Counted from the first letter of the stretch, positions 35,630-46,679 are shown. The stretch: DNA of 64,000 nt from Acanthosoma haemorrhoidale (GCA_930367205.1 OV884009.1:32249841-32313840), one strand, 5' to 3'. Notes: a model not told the origin generated them from the sequence alone. Translations and numbers: made by a program.

Positions 35630-36700
35630 ACGCATTGCATCAATGTGACATACAGTACATGCAGTGTCACAAGAGGAGCAAGAATATTCCTAAAAACAAA
35701 TTCTTCTAGTTAACTAGCGTCAATGTAATGAAAGTGCACTTATTAATTGTCTGCCACTGATCACTGATATGTAATTGACACATAAAACATATCAAACCAA
35801 CTATAGGAGAAATAGGAGGGGGGTAGTAATATATAAAAGGTAATAATAATAATAGCCTGTCAGGGTTTTTGATGCGAGATCGTCCTTTTTTGAGGTAAAA
35901 AACTATTGACTGAACATTTTTTCAAGTTTGGAATTGGAAAGAGTTGGAAATCTAAATTTTTTCTAATAAAGTCGTTTACAAAGCGAGTCCCGTCTGTCCA
36001 TTTTTGGATCTATGTTTGTATTACTTTCTAGAGGCTAGTACGTGCTTTTTTAATAGATATAATAAGTGCTATTACGAGATCCATGTTTTCTGATGTTCGG
36101 AGCACCATTAAAAACATAAGTAAAATAAAACAAAATACTTAAAAATATGACACTTGGCCGTGGGGGGGGGGAGACAAAGATGTATGTGGAGGAGGTAGCG
36201 CACGTAGCCCAAGTGTAAAACAATCCCGGACGGCGATGGAGGGGGGCGATGGGGGGGCCGATAGCCGACATTTCGGATATTTATCTCGCCCCGTGGCCCG
36301 CATGCAAATACATTTATATTTATATTAGGCAGAGGTGTGACCCCACCAGGCCAGGACATATGTCCTGTCTTATCTGACCGACCCGTGGTAAACAGCCCTC
36401 TCCCACTATATCATATCATAATTCCTTATTTCCAACATAATATATAATTATGCGGCCACGTTTCGGTTTTCACTTTCCCTATCCGCGGCATACTAATTGT
36501 ACCCTTCTGCCACCCGCCTCGTTATGCTTCTTCTCCACTGCTGAGAAAATGTTACAGTTTTGGAAATGGTTAATTTGGATCTGTAGATCCAAGACAGTCG
36601 GTTCAAATAGAATCTTGATACAGCCTAAAGGTGATCCAAGTTGACGTAAAAAACCTACTAAAACTGCATAGGAACACGAAAAATTAATGGGAAAAATCGG
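35630..36700. other. No recognised gene
   Basis: G runs lie at about 36163-36172 and 36240-36258. The minus-strand frames at 36050-36359 are rich in Pro and Ser from these runs and show no domain. Confidence 0.4.
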
Positions 36701-36704
36701 AACA

Positions 36705-36790
36705 CGGGCTCATCAATATCTATTCGGGCGTTCTGCCAGCTGAGCTACCCTGACACGAGTGAGGACCTACCCAATCTGAATTCTCTTAGG
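36705..36790 (-). repeat. SINE-A (tRNA-derived) copy
   Basis: On the minus strand an A-box-like AGGGTAGCTCAGCTGGCAGA is followed after about 30 bases by a degraded B box (GTGTTCCGATTTTTCC), then TTAATTTTTC. The order and the upstream TCCTCACTCGTG resemble 58086-58170 and 59095-59190. It could be mistaken for a tRNA, but the anticodon arm does not pair. Confidence 0.55.
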
Positions 36791-39390
36791 CCAAACTCTT
36801 CCAATGACTGAACGCAATGTACTCAAAGGTCACAGAGACAGACAGCAGGAAAAGGGAAAGCAAGGAATTTTTAAGGCTTTTTTTTTTTTTTTTTTCTCCA
36901 TAGCTCCCAAACTTATAAGAAATAGGAAAATTATTTTGGATTGATGGGTGCCTTTCACTAAGGGGAGTCCTATTTGAAGGATGTATGAGAAGGTAGTGAG
37001 AGTCTACCTATGGTGGAGTTTTTAAGGCATAATACGAAAATATTAAATATATTTCAATATACAGTTTTTAAATGCGAGATTTGTATTGAATTAATTATAA
37101 ATAATAGGACCGATGCTTCAATCAAATTTTCTAAAATCTTAAATATTTTCTGTGCTGATACGTTAAAAACCCTATACAGAGATGTGGGTCAGTTAATACC
37201 TGAAGGGTTGATCTTTACATAATTTCCATGGTTGCATACTAAAAGTAGGCAAATAAATACAGGGAACCAAACAATTAGCCCGATATTTGTCACAAGTAGT
37301 TGTAATCTCGTTCATGATTTGACTTTGGAAGAGACTTCTGCATGTTTCGAACTCACCCTCTGAGCTGAAGGTGTCTGGGTAAAACACACCTCGTCAACTC
37401 CGAATAAAAACCATCCTTCATCCCCGTTAATTACCTACCTTGGCAACGGTAGAACTGCACAATAAATGTATTTTTAACCCTTTGAGCCTCAATATAAAAA
37501 AATGAAATAAACACATGTATTCATGAGGGCCCTCTCGGGGGTACAAGCGTCCCTTGGAAAAATAAAATGTTGTAATGACTAATTTAGGAAGAGAAGGGGG
37601 TGGGGATGGGTGGAGCGGCTCAAAAGAAAGGCCCAGTTCAAATATCCTTTCCTGAACGCGCTCTCTTTTATTTCAAACATCAGAAGGCCTCAAATTAATG
37701 TTTGTACATCTTTTAATGAGTTATATTTACGAAGGACACACTTAGCAGATATATATGTTTAAACAACCTTCCCTTATGAATCAAATAGCACCGTATTCTA
37801 GCAAAGGTAAAAATATGTGCGAGCAATTATTAAGTTCAAATTATACTTTTGAGTGCTTGTAGGGAATGTAAACTTTATTAGAGTTTTTTTTTTACTATGT
37901 TTTATTGCTCTAATTTATCTCAGTTTTATTCCCTGTGTTGAATTAAATAGTCATACCTCAATTTCTAGGGGTAATTAACTCTTGTTTTTCTGTATATTGA
38001 AGAAAAAATTTACTGCAAAAGAAAGTTTTAGTATTTTTATATTAATTATGATCTAGATTCGCTTGAAATATTTAAAAACGAAAAAAAATAGAATTACTTA
38101 TTAAATCCTGTCCAAATAATGCGAAATTAAAATCTTTTCAGCAAATAACAAAAATTGTTAGTAGCTAAAATTTTGACGGGAAAAATTCATGTATGTTTTA
38201 TTTTTATTAAAATCAATTTATTTCCAATATTTAAATAATGAAAAAAATCTTATGCCAATGTGCAATGCATCTAGTTTAAAAAATAAAACAAAATAACATC
38301 TCTTTCTTGGTCTTCATAGAAGTACGCGTAAGTTTTAGTTTAAGAAAATATGTAAATAATAAAACCTAACGACAGCCATACAATTATGTCGTTAATGTTG
38401 CGTCATGAAAGTACAATGTAGAAAATGTCAAGTATACCTTAAACTATTCATCATCCTTTACTCGTACAGTTACGCAGCTGAAATCCATTTTTAGAGTTTT
38501 TGGTTTGTTTTTTTTCAAGGGGAGTACCGTTGTTTTCACCTTGTGTCAGTCTGTCTACCTGTTCTGATGATTCTTAGTTCTGGGCTCTCGATCTGAAGAC
38601 ATGGAATCTTGCGGGAAGGTTCCATTGACGACCTGATGACATGAAAAATAACGAGGGTAGCCAATTAAAGTCCTCATTTATAATAATTAATTATGCAACA
38701 TTTTTTAAAAGTATGCATGTCACCCACTATCTATATAACTAACTATAGTCAACTAAATCATTAAAACTTTCAACAAAAACTGTTTTCACATTTTTTTTTT
38801 AAGTACGGGATGATATTACTTAATGCCTCATATTAAATGAAAATCAATACACCCCAAGAAAATTAATGAAAGGTTATTAATTAATCAGGCACTTGTTGAA
38901 AAATAAAGTTTTCCTACCCTATGTTATGGGTTTGAAGTGGTCAAGGCTGAAAACACCATGCTTCTCCCCATGCTCGTATTTACCCATTTCACAGCTATTT
39001 TGTACCCTTTTTATTGTTTCAAAATTTATTGTTAATTAAATTATGTGCTAGGGTAGAACTCGCACCGTGAGATTTTCTCTCACGTTTGAAGAAAATCACC
39101 GGCAATTCGAAAGCGGGGTGGGTGGCCAGATCGGTCTTCCGTTTGGCTGTATTTACCTTCATTGCTTACATGATTGTCGTCCATGTTTCATCGAAAAAGA
39201 ACGTCCCGTCATGTTTTCGTTAGTATAGCAATTCGATTTTTTATTTGTTTGCTATGTTTATAATATAACGAATTATTGTTGTTTTTTATTACATCTTGTC
39301 ATATTGTGTCGCACACGTCCTTGGATACAAAATGAACTTATGAATGAGGGCCAAAAGAATAAATGGAATTGAAAATGACCGATTTCCAAA
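36791..39390. other. No recognised feature
   Basis: AT-rich sequence with a T run of about 22 near 36874-36896. The frames at 37010-37222 and 37193-37387 show no domain. Confidence 0.45.
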
Positions 39391-39396
39391 AAGGTA

Positions 39397-40071
39397 GTGC
39401 AAGAAGGTTTCTGTCTAGGAAGGAGAAATAACATAACGAAGAAAATGTGTCGAAAATGCTACATAACTATTTGCCACTCACACACTGTGTTGACGATTGG
39501 TCACTTTTTTTTTACATGCCTCGAAATGTGTTCATTTTCACATTTGTATCATCCCAATTTTAATGTGCATTGTATATCTAATTGTATGAAGATACCTTAC
39601 TAACATAAATCTAAACAATGTTCTTGTTAGTTCATAAAACCCTTTTAATTATTCCTTTATATTTTAAAAATAATATAATAATTTAATTTGGCATTTAAAA
39701 ATTCATTATCTCGTGAAAAAAGCCTTTTGCGCGAGTTCTCATATCTACCTTATCTTAGCGAGTTCCGCCGGGTTAAATATGTTAACTTGTATTTTTCTAA
39801 AATCTGATGATGCTTAAATAGGCCAAACATGGAGGATGGTATATCAATAAAAGGAATCGGGAGAGACTCCAAGTTTTTTTTTTCTATCAAATATATATTT
39901 ACAATTTACTATTCCAGTTATGATGTGCGCATCCTTCATGCTTTTTCTTCTAGCAATAGATGTAAGTGATAGCTTTCATGAAATGTCCAATTGTTTTCTA
40001 AGATATCACACCGTATTGTTTTAACAGATTGGCTCGACGTACCCCTATAAAGTTTCCTAGCTAACCAGACT
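39397..40071 (+). mobile_element. Left half of large inverted repeat (possible Penelope-like 3' region)
   Basis: From 39605 to 40071 this is a close reverse complement of 41734-42175, ending in CCTAGCTAACCAGACT. Near the inner end the arms differ by about one base in 110; towards the outer end divergence grows. A motif CTGATGA (39804-39810), GCTT-AAAT-AGGC, then CAAAC resembles a hammerhead ribozyme core. Before 39603 a decayed frame ends VHCISNCMKIPY, which aligns loosely with VHSIIQTQSPYMNLN of the right half. The motif and inward-facing 3' regions suggest a Penelope-like element. No RT or GIY-YIG domain is visible, so this remains tentative. Confidence 0.5.
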
Positions 40072-40817
40072 CACTGCTTTATAATTTAGGGCGGTGGGGG
40101 GTGGGTTAATGTTGCTAGCTCCAAGGGGAAGACAGGAAGGAAACGTTCCTTCCTAATAAGAATTATTAATGAAGAAAGAAGGTAATATATTGATAATTTA
40201 TTACTGACAGAGAGTGTGCCTTTCAGTACAGAAAGATAGTGTACATTAGGGTATAGTAAAGACTTGCAAATGTAATTAAACGGTTTGCCTGTTTAAGGGA
40301 GGGTATCTTCTGGTCCAACCCTTTCCCCCCCCACGGCTTTCCCCCTTTGATTTATTTTTATTGCCCGACTTTTGCTTGTCATTAAAGGTTTTTTGTTCCC
40401 CTTTTACTCTCTTCTCCCTCCTCTCTAAGCCCTTATTATTTTCTGTATATTTGTGCTTAGGGCATATCTTCCTCGCTCCTATAGCGTCCTCCGACAAATT
40501 TATGGCCGGCGGAGACCATGCTTCGGATTACGTCATCAGAAATTATCTCGGTTTAAAGTTTAATCTAAAAGCGGGCCGGTGTAAAAAGGAACTTGGCTCA
40601 TTCATCTTGGGGCGGAGTGTTGGATAATGGGGCAGGTGGAACCAACAGGGATCATGTCCCCATATTTCTGTTAACTCCACCAATTTTGTTCGTAAGTATC
40701 AAAGTATCTGATGAAGTATCAGGGGGCCTAATGAATTCGTAATAAGGACAAAAATGATGGCCGAAGTAGTAAATGTAATTGTTTTTAATAGCATTTAAAT
40801 ATTTAAACGTAATATAT
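40072..40817. other. Spacer between inverted arms, left part
   Basis: Unique sequence with pyrimidine-rich stretches. The frames at 40276-40497 and 40361-40627 overlap on opposite strands without motifs. The segment 40595-40675 resembles 63640-63715. Confidence 0.4.
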
Positions 40818-41217
40818 TCAGATAAAAAACAACTTTATTATGATAAAAATAGAATCAGCCTTATTGGGCAATAAGTATTTTCATTCGTACCATATTTACA
40901 ATTTTCATTTACTTGCTAATTCATACAGTATTTACAAACAGCCCAGAGACCTCCCAAATCCACATGGTTGTCACCTCCCTCGCATGCGAAAGAAGTGGAG
41001 TCTTGTGAAGTCCCCCACGCTCCTCCGTCAGCCACGTCACCGGATACGAGCCAGTGGAGGTTGACAATCAGCACGAGAGCCACATACGCTCAGGACATGA
41101 TTAGAGAAACTGGCCATTGCTAGAACTCCCACTGTTACGCATTTAAAGCAGGTCTCGAGGCCAACTGCCGTTTTAGTCTCCGAGGAGGATTATAGGGATG
41201 AGTGGTACAGTGCAATG
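40818..41217 (-). mobile_element. J1 3' copy with exact 11-bp TSD
   Basis: ACGTAATATAT is repeated exactly at 40807-40817 and 41218-41228. The minus-strand copy begins at the family word GCACTGTACCACTCATCCC near the RT stop codon. It runs through the UTR, with a small deletion near 40880, to CATAATAAAGTTG. The exact duplication shows it inserted after the inverted-repeat structure or its spacer existed. Confidence 0.88.
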
Positions 41218-41228
41218 ACGTAATATAT

Positions 41229-41733
41229 AACATTATTTTTATGTATAGTATTACTCAAACAGAGACTCTGGTAGGTTGGTATTCATATTATGAATAAAAC
41301 AAACCTTGGAGTCTGCCTCAAAATATTTATATTTTTTTTATATATACTCAGTCGACAGCCTGCTCAGGCATCCTCCGTGCTAAAATTTACAAGAAACATA
41401 AATTTACGTATACACAAGACAGTTAATTACATAAAAAATACATAATCTGAATGATTTTTATTAATCCATTGTTATAGGTACCAAATCGGTAACATTACTG
41501 CAAAAAAAATTTTAATTTTAAAATTGTCAATCAATTTTAGGAAAAGTAACTCTGTTAAAAAAAAGACATTTGCAAACCTAATCTATAGATAACTATTTAG
41601 TCCACGAAATGATGTGTTTTGTATGGGATTCATCAACCGGATTGTCACCCCTCCGACTGGAAGAAGGGATGCAAAGATCAGAGTGATCCCCCACGTTGCT
41701 TATGCAGGCACTTCACCGTTAATAGATAGAATA
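41229..41733. other. Spacer between inverted arms, right part
   Basis: AT-rich sequence with no open frame of note and no match to other parts of the window. Confidence 0.4.
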
Positions 41734-42420
41734 AGTCTGGTTAGCTAGGAAACTTTATAGGGGTACGTCGAGCCAATCTGTTAAAACAATACGGTGTGAT
41801 ACCTTAGAAAACAATTGGACATTTCATGAAAGCTATCACTTACATCTATTGCTAGAAGAAAAAGCATGAAGGATGCGCACATCATAACTGGAATAGTAAA
41901 TTGAAAATATATATTTGTTAGAAAAAAAAAAGCTTGGAGCCACTCCCAATCCCTTTTATTGACATACCATCCTCCATGTTTGGCCTATTCAAGCATCATC
42001 AGATTTTAGAAAAATACAAGTTAACATATTTAACCCGGCGGAACTCGCGCAAAAGGCTTTTTTCATGAGATAATGAACTTTTAAATGTCAAATCAAATGA
42101 TTATATTATTTTTAAAATATAAAGGAATAAGTAAAAGGGTATTTGGAACTAGCAAGAAATTAGTTTAGATTCATGTAAGGACTTTGGGTTTGAATAATTG
42201 AATGAACTCGATCATCAAGAGTTTTGCAGTGCCCAAAAGAGTGCATGAGGTAATTTTGTTCTACTTGAAGAGATGACATTCTCTGCTGAGTAATCGGTAG
42301 TTCAACAAGTCGATTAAACTTGGTACGGTCCAAGGTATCGTTTGTCTCAAGTGAGTAGAGGTAAGCAGCTAATGATGATTGGTGGACAACATTTGCGTCG
42401 TTGGGTGAAACAAAGCGCAT
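41734..42420 (-). mobile_element. Right half of large inverted repeat (possible Penelope-like 3' region)
   Basis: The arm begins AGTCTGGTTAGCTAGG and mirrors 39605-40071 up to about 42175. Compared with the left arm it lacks about 27 bp between two copies of GCGAGTTC, a deletion between short direct repeats. The hammerhead-like motif is kept at 41978-42002 (minus strand), with loop GAAT instead of AAAT and the same GCTT/AGGC stem. Coding sequence for a short C-terminal frame precedes the arm. Confidence 0.5.
42160..42420 (-). CDS. 86-codon frame ahead of the inverted arm (unknown, transposon-associated)
   Basis: The frame starts MRFVSPNDANVVHQSS and ends CKTLDDRVHSIIQTQSPYMN-LN at a stop right beside the inverted arm. 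I do not recognise a catalytic domain. The ending resembles the I/V-H-T-L-x-T-x-x-P-x-x-L-N pattern that, from memory, closes some GIY-YIG-bearing Penelope-like proteins. With the hammerhead-like motif about 180 bp downstream, this is the main reason for that suggestion. A stop lies just upstream of the ATG, so the frame is either a small protein or the last open part of a broken pol gene. The left half carries a decayed counterpart ending near 39603. Host function is unlikely, because the frame is part of the duplicated structure. Confidence 0.35.
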   Translation of the reverse strand: MRFVSPNDANVVHQSSLAAYLYSLETNDTLDRTKFNRLVELPITQQRMSSLQVEQNYLMHSFGHCKTLDDRVHSIIQTQSPYMNLN

Positions 42421-43968
42421 TTTCTTTTGTTAACTTTTATACAGCTCTGAATGATGATTCTAAAGTTACAAAATGCCGTACCTGGGTGCGAAGAGATGAA
42501 AATTAAACCATAAATATTGACATCAGGAACAGTTAGATAAATACAGACGTATAAAGATACCTTTTTAACATTGTTTCTAAGTTGTGCATGTTAATAATAA
42601 ATAAACACAGACATGTTATGTTTTATGTATGGGTGTTATGCCTACACAAGATAAAATCATAAGACAAGGACATGAGTATTCATAGCCGCAGATTCTCTAA
42701 TAGTGAAAGTTCTGAACAATATTTAAACGGCCGATAATGATAATTATGAGATACAGTTTGGGCACAGAATGTACCCAAGAATATTTATGATCTATTATCA
42801 GGATAAATATTGATAAATGGGAAAGGTAGCGTTCATTAAAGATGTTTGCTTTAAGGTTTTGTGTAAAGAGGCTTTATCCCAAGGAGGGGAGCTCTTCCCT
42901 CCAGCCTACCCTAACTTGGTTGCCCCCCCCCCTTGTCGAGTCTTCCCGAAAAAATGTGGTACGCCTTGTTTAGACTTCGGAAAAATGTATTTGACATCCA
43001 TTCGGTTTTCCGCTGTCTTGCTCTCGCTGTCTGGGAGGCGCTCCCTCCTGTTCAAAAAACCGGAAAATGGAATCACTCCGCCTATTAGACGACAACGGTT
43101 ACAGCATTGTCTGTACATTCCCTGCTTCGTATCGATTCCATGCGTTAGCGAACGCTCTTGTCTCATTTTCCACTTCTCGTTTCCTCCTCAAGAGGAAAAT
43201 GAACAACCATGACAGAGAAAACCACTTCATTTTTAAAACAAAAGACCTTTTTGTGAAGGTCTGATATTAATTACTAAATACACAGCATACTTATCAGTCC
43301 TATGGAAATTATAAATATTTAAATATAATTTATTTACGTTAACAATATGGATTCCCGATATGTTTGCATTCATCTATAAATTTTGTGGTAAGCACTTTGG
43401 AATATTATCAGCTTTAGATACTTCGTGCAACTTAACTATTGTAGTATATAGTGCTGTGTCAAATAATATTCCAAAAATGTTACTATATTGGTATGACTGA
43501 CTAAGCTCCAACTTGCTGCGTAAGTTAGTACGGGTTCTACTAACAAATATACTAATAGTACTTCTAAGTAAACTAGTATTTTATTATGGGTATTAAGCTT
43601 TGAATTGATTTATAAGAAGGATTGTCTCGGACCCACATATTATACCAAACTGAAAAGTGAATCATACTTGCTGCTTTGACGCTTAATGGACCGATACCTG
43701 GCTATACACGTGTTGAAACGTTGCCCACAAATACACTTGATGAAAATTGAACAACTCTTTTTCATCAACCGATCTTTCAATGAACCCTTCAACCCGTCTC
43801 AGCGTTCCTTAATGAATGAACGGGACACTATTTTGCTCCTCGTGCACCTTGAGTTGAAAAGTACCCGCTTCGTGGAAGGACACATGATTTTTCGTGACAA
43901 TTCACGCTCCCACATGTGTAGCAGTCCGTTCATTAACTGGCAGAAGTCTCGTTGACTACTTTTAACAG
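42421..43968. other. No recognised gene; part of repeat R3
   Basis: A C run of about 10 lies at 42925-42934. The frames at 42817-43212 and 43686-43955 show no domain. The segment 43360-43570 (ATAAATTTTGTGGT, TTCGTGCAACTTAACTATTG, CAACTTGCTGCGTAAGTTAG) recurs diverged at 56070-56420. Confidence 0.4.
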
Positions 43969-44034
43969 CCTTGAAAGCGACTTTGAACTGCCATGAAAGC
44001 GACTTTGAATTGCGTTGAAAGCGACTTTGAACAG
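43969..44034. repeat. 22-bp minisatellite, 3 units
   Basis: Units 43969-43990, 43991-44012 and 44013-44034 share the core TTGAAAGCGACTTTGAACTG with one to three changes each. A partial unit may follow. Confidence 0.9.
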
Positions 44035-44740
44035 CTTTCAGAATCCCAGGTTTATTTCCTCGAGGATTATCTCGATTTTCTGTCTACTTAGAAGTCTTTA
44101 TATATTGCGTTTTTTTTTCCTCAATGTTAAGTCCTTCTTCTTCCTTCCATCTTCCTTAGAAGCTCTCCGGGACTACTTGACTACCTGGTCCATGCCAAAA
44201 TCACCCATCGGATAGGAAACACACGCCACATCTTGTATGTATTATAAATCTTGCCACCAGGGCTAAAAATAAAGAGTCATTAATAAATTAATTAGTAATG
44301 CGAAAATATTCTATTGTAGTGCATATGGCGTCTAACCAAACACCTGATTAATAATATGTAATAAGACTCATAGCTAGACCGAGGTGACAAAAAGTTGTTT
44401 TAATGACAACGCTTTATTAAAATTGGAATCGTGACAATTTTACAGATTGCGTGTAAAATATAGTGGGATGATCTTTATCGGAGCAGTTTAGCTAATGCCC
44501 TGTAGATACCAAATATAGCAGCAACCCCAAACATAATTAAGGAACAAAATTTAATTAAAAAATAAATATTTTCTTATATTAATTTTGTGATAGAGACTCC
44601 GATTTTCTTTACTTGCCGTGCTACTTTTTCCATAGCTATATTAAAAATATGTCTTGAAAGTGTCTTGAATATGTCTTGAAAGTGGACTACCCTTTCTCAG
44701 ATTGTGAACGACTTGAAAACCATCTGCACCATGACAGGTC
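44035..44740. other. No recognised feature
   Basis: AT-rich sequence. The frame 44015-44215 has no domain. Confidence 0.4.
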
Positions 44741-44753
44741 ACATGCCCGATAG

Positions 44754-44957
44754 CTGAAGGTGAGCCTCATCACCTAGTGAGTGTATGTGTATTGGACTTA
44801 TTAACAACAATCTGAAAGTATTATATTTTATGCACTCCTTAATATGCATCTGCGAATGCAGCACGAGGAGACAACTGTAATTCCAAATTTATTTATTTAT
44901 TTTTGTCATTGTATATATATTATCAATAAAGAGGTTTTTAAAGGAAAAAAAAAAAAA
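44754..44957 (+). mobile_element. J2 3' UTR-only insertion with TSD and poly(A)
   Basis: The 11-bp word ATGCCCGATAG flanks it exactly at 44743-44753 and 44958-44968. The insert starts CTGAAGGTGAGCC and carries ATGCATCTGCG..TGCAGC and AATAAAGAGGTTTTTAAA, as in the UTR of 6678-7300. It ends in about 14 A. It landed in an older sequence that itself holds GGTGAGCCCCATCACC (44977-44992), the J2 word that follows the coding end in other copies. Confidence 0.83.
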
Positions 44958-44992
44958 ATGCCCGATAGTCCCGACGGTGAGCCCCATCACCG

Positions 44993-45837
44993 AGTACCAT
45001 TTTACTTTATATAACTTTTAACCACAAAAAGATTTGTTAGTTTTTATGATAAGAACTCCTTTAAATGGATGTTATGCAGTACAAGGAGAAATCCACCAAA
45101 ATTTTAATCAATTCAATAATTAATTTTCAAAAATGACTACCCAAGGGGTTAAGAAAAAAATGCCCTATAGTTGTCAAATTCAGACTAATGAACTCGCTTG
45201 GCAGGACTAAATCATTCCTGTTTTCATGCTTCTGCTGCCTTTCGACACTATCCTATGCTTGGTTGTAAACATATATGGTGTTAGTTTATACCATACTTGT
45301 TACTTTTTCTAGCATTTAGCATCCTGAAAATAAGTACAGACTTACACCCTCAAAGTTGTCAGTCATTATTTACACGATTCCTCTGCAATTTTCAGAACCA
45401 CGGGGCCATTTTCATGTCCGGAACTCCCAAAATCGGTTCATGAATTTTCTCCATCAGAAAACTGTAAATTTAGCGCGTAAAATTTAATCGCATCTCAAAA
45501 TAGTGGTCAAACATGGAAATGGAAAAGGGGATAAATGTTATAAAATTTAAATCTTTTGAAGATGATTTTTACTTGGACACCAATGTCTTCGGATGTATCT
45601 GTGTTAAAAAAATCAAGACGCGTGTGATCAATCACACAATTAAGGCATCGATGCAAAAGTGACATTAATGACGTTTTGTAATTGTAGTGAATTCCCTACA
45701 TCTTACACATTATCAGTAAGGTTAAGATATTAATTTGAAACACAATATTATAATTTTTATTTTTTTATTACAAAGTAACTGAATCTTAAATGAATTTTTA
45801 TTGTTTTTTAGAGGTTTGCATTTCTTTTCAGCATCAT
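44993..45837. other. No recognised feature
   Basis: AT-rich sequence with no open frame of note. Confidence 0.45.
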
Positions 45838-45840
45838 TGA

Positions 45841-46534
45841 AGCATTAACTGGAAAACAATTCCCCTTGGCGCTGAGGTAGTGGACGACGAAGCCTCTATG
45901 AGCTCGCTTGCGACGCTTGTAGAGGAGGTAAGCGGACTGGTAATGGAGCCAGAGAGCTTGGCGCCTGGTAGGGACGCTGCATCCAAGGATGCAGGCGAGA
46001 CCTCCAAGCACAAGTTCTCTGGAGCCTAGAGAAAGAAGTGGAGGAGGGCAATGTTGGCTGGAGGGCCACCTGAGGATCCAGCCGGACTTCCAGGACCTTC
46101 GGGGTCCGGGAATACGGCAGGGTCTGGGTGCGCTCCAGAGAAAAGGATTAGGTCCTCACCCGGTACCTCTGCGCCTACGGCAAAGAGGCATAGGGGTGGG
46201 GATGCTAGTATTGCATCCTACGCGATTGCTGCCGGAGGAAGCAGGGTGGCGATTATCCCTAGTGGATATCCGTCCACTCAGCTGACGAAGGAGAATTGCG
46301 AGGAAATGAAGGGCCAGCTGATGAAATTTGTCGATCAGCTGGAAGAAGAGAAAGGGACACAGGCTGAATTCAGTGGAATTTACCCACATGTGGGAGCCTG
46401 TGTCATAATCTGCGACAACCAGGAGACCAAGGACTGGTTGTCGATTATAGTACCCAATTTTAACATCAGTGGGGATCTGGAGCTCCGTGTAGGAAAGGTG
46501 GAAATGGTTATTGGTTATTCACAAAAAAAAAAAA
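45841..46534 (+). pseudogene. DUF4780-like ORF1 of a non-LTR retrotransposon
   Basis: The frame is open from a stop at 45838-45840 and has a possible start at MSSLATLVEEVSGLVM (45898). A single in-frame TAG lies at 46027-46029, and the frame continues MLAGGPPEDPAGLPGP. The N-terminal ~120 codons are rich in Gly, Pro, Ser and basic residues. The next ~90 form a compact domain: VAIIPSGYPSTQLTKENCEE, then ACVIICDNQETKDWLSIIVP and LRVGKVEMV. This pattern resembles the DUF4780 domain, common in insect retrotransposon ORF1 products that probably bind RNA; the assignment is from memory. After KVEMVIGYSQ the frame enters an A run (46523-46534), where family sequence ends. GC content is well above the flanks. 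It is non-functional because of the stop and truncation. Confidence 0.55.
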
Positions 46535-46632
46535 TATTAGAAAACATTAGAACCGATAAAAAAAATGTATACAAATTTTTTATTCTTAAAGAGTTACATG
46601 AAAATGTAAATAAAGTTTTTATCTATCTATCT
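46535..46632 (+). mobile_element. Retrotransposon 3' end with TATC tail
   Basis: The sequence ends AATAAAGTTTTTATCTATC and then TATCTTT, a polyadenylation-signal-like word followed by a short TATC microsatellite tail, as many non-LTR elements have. It directly follows the ORF1 relic. It may be the 3' end of the same element after a large internal deletion, or an unrelated tail joined at the A run. Confidence 0.4.
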
Positions 46633-46679
46633 TTATGTAATAGAGAAACAAGCACTAGATTCTCAGGACCTGTGTAACT

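Noticed and set aside
39605..42175. Single Maverick/Polinton with long terminal inverted repeats
   Set aside because: The sharp AGTCT.. termini face inward rather than outward, the spacer is only 1.66 kb, and no Polinton genes are visible.
42817..43212. 131-codon open frame
   Set aside because: It overlaps an 86-codon frame on the other strand, includes a C run, and has no domain.
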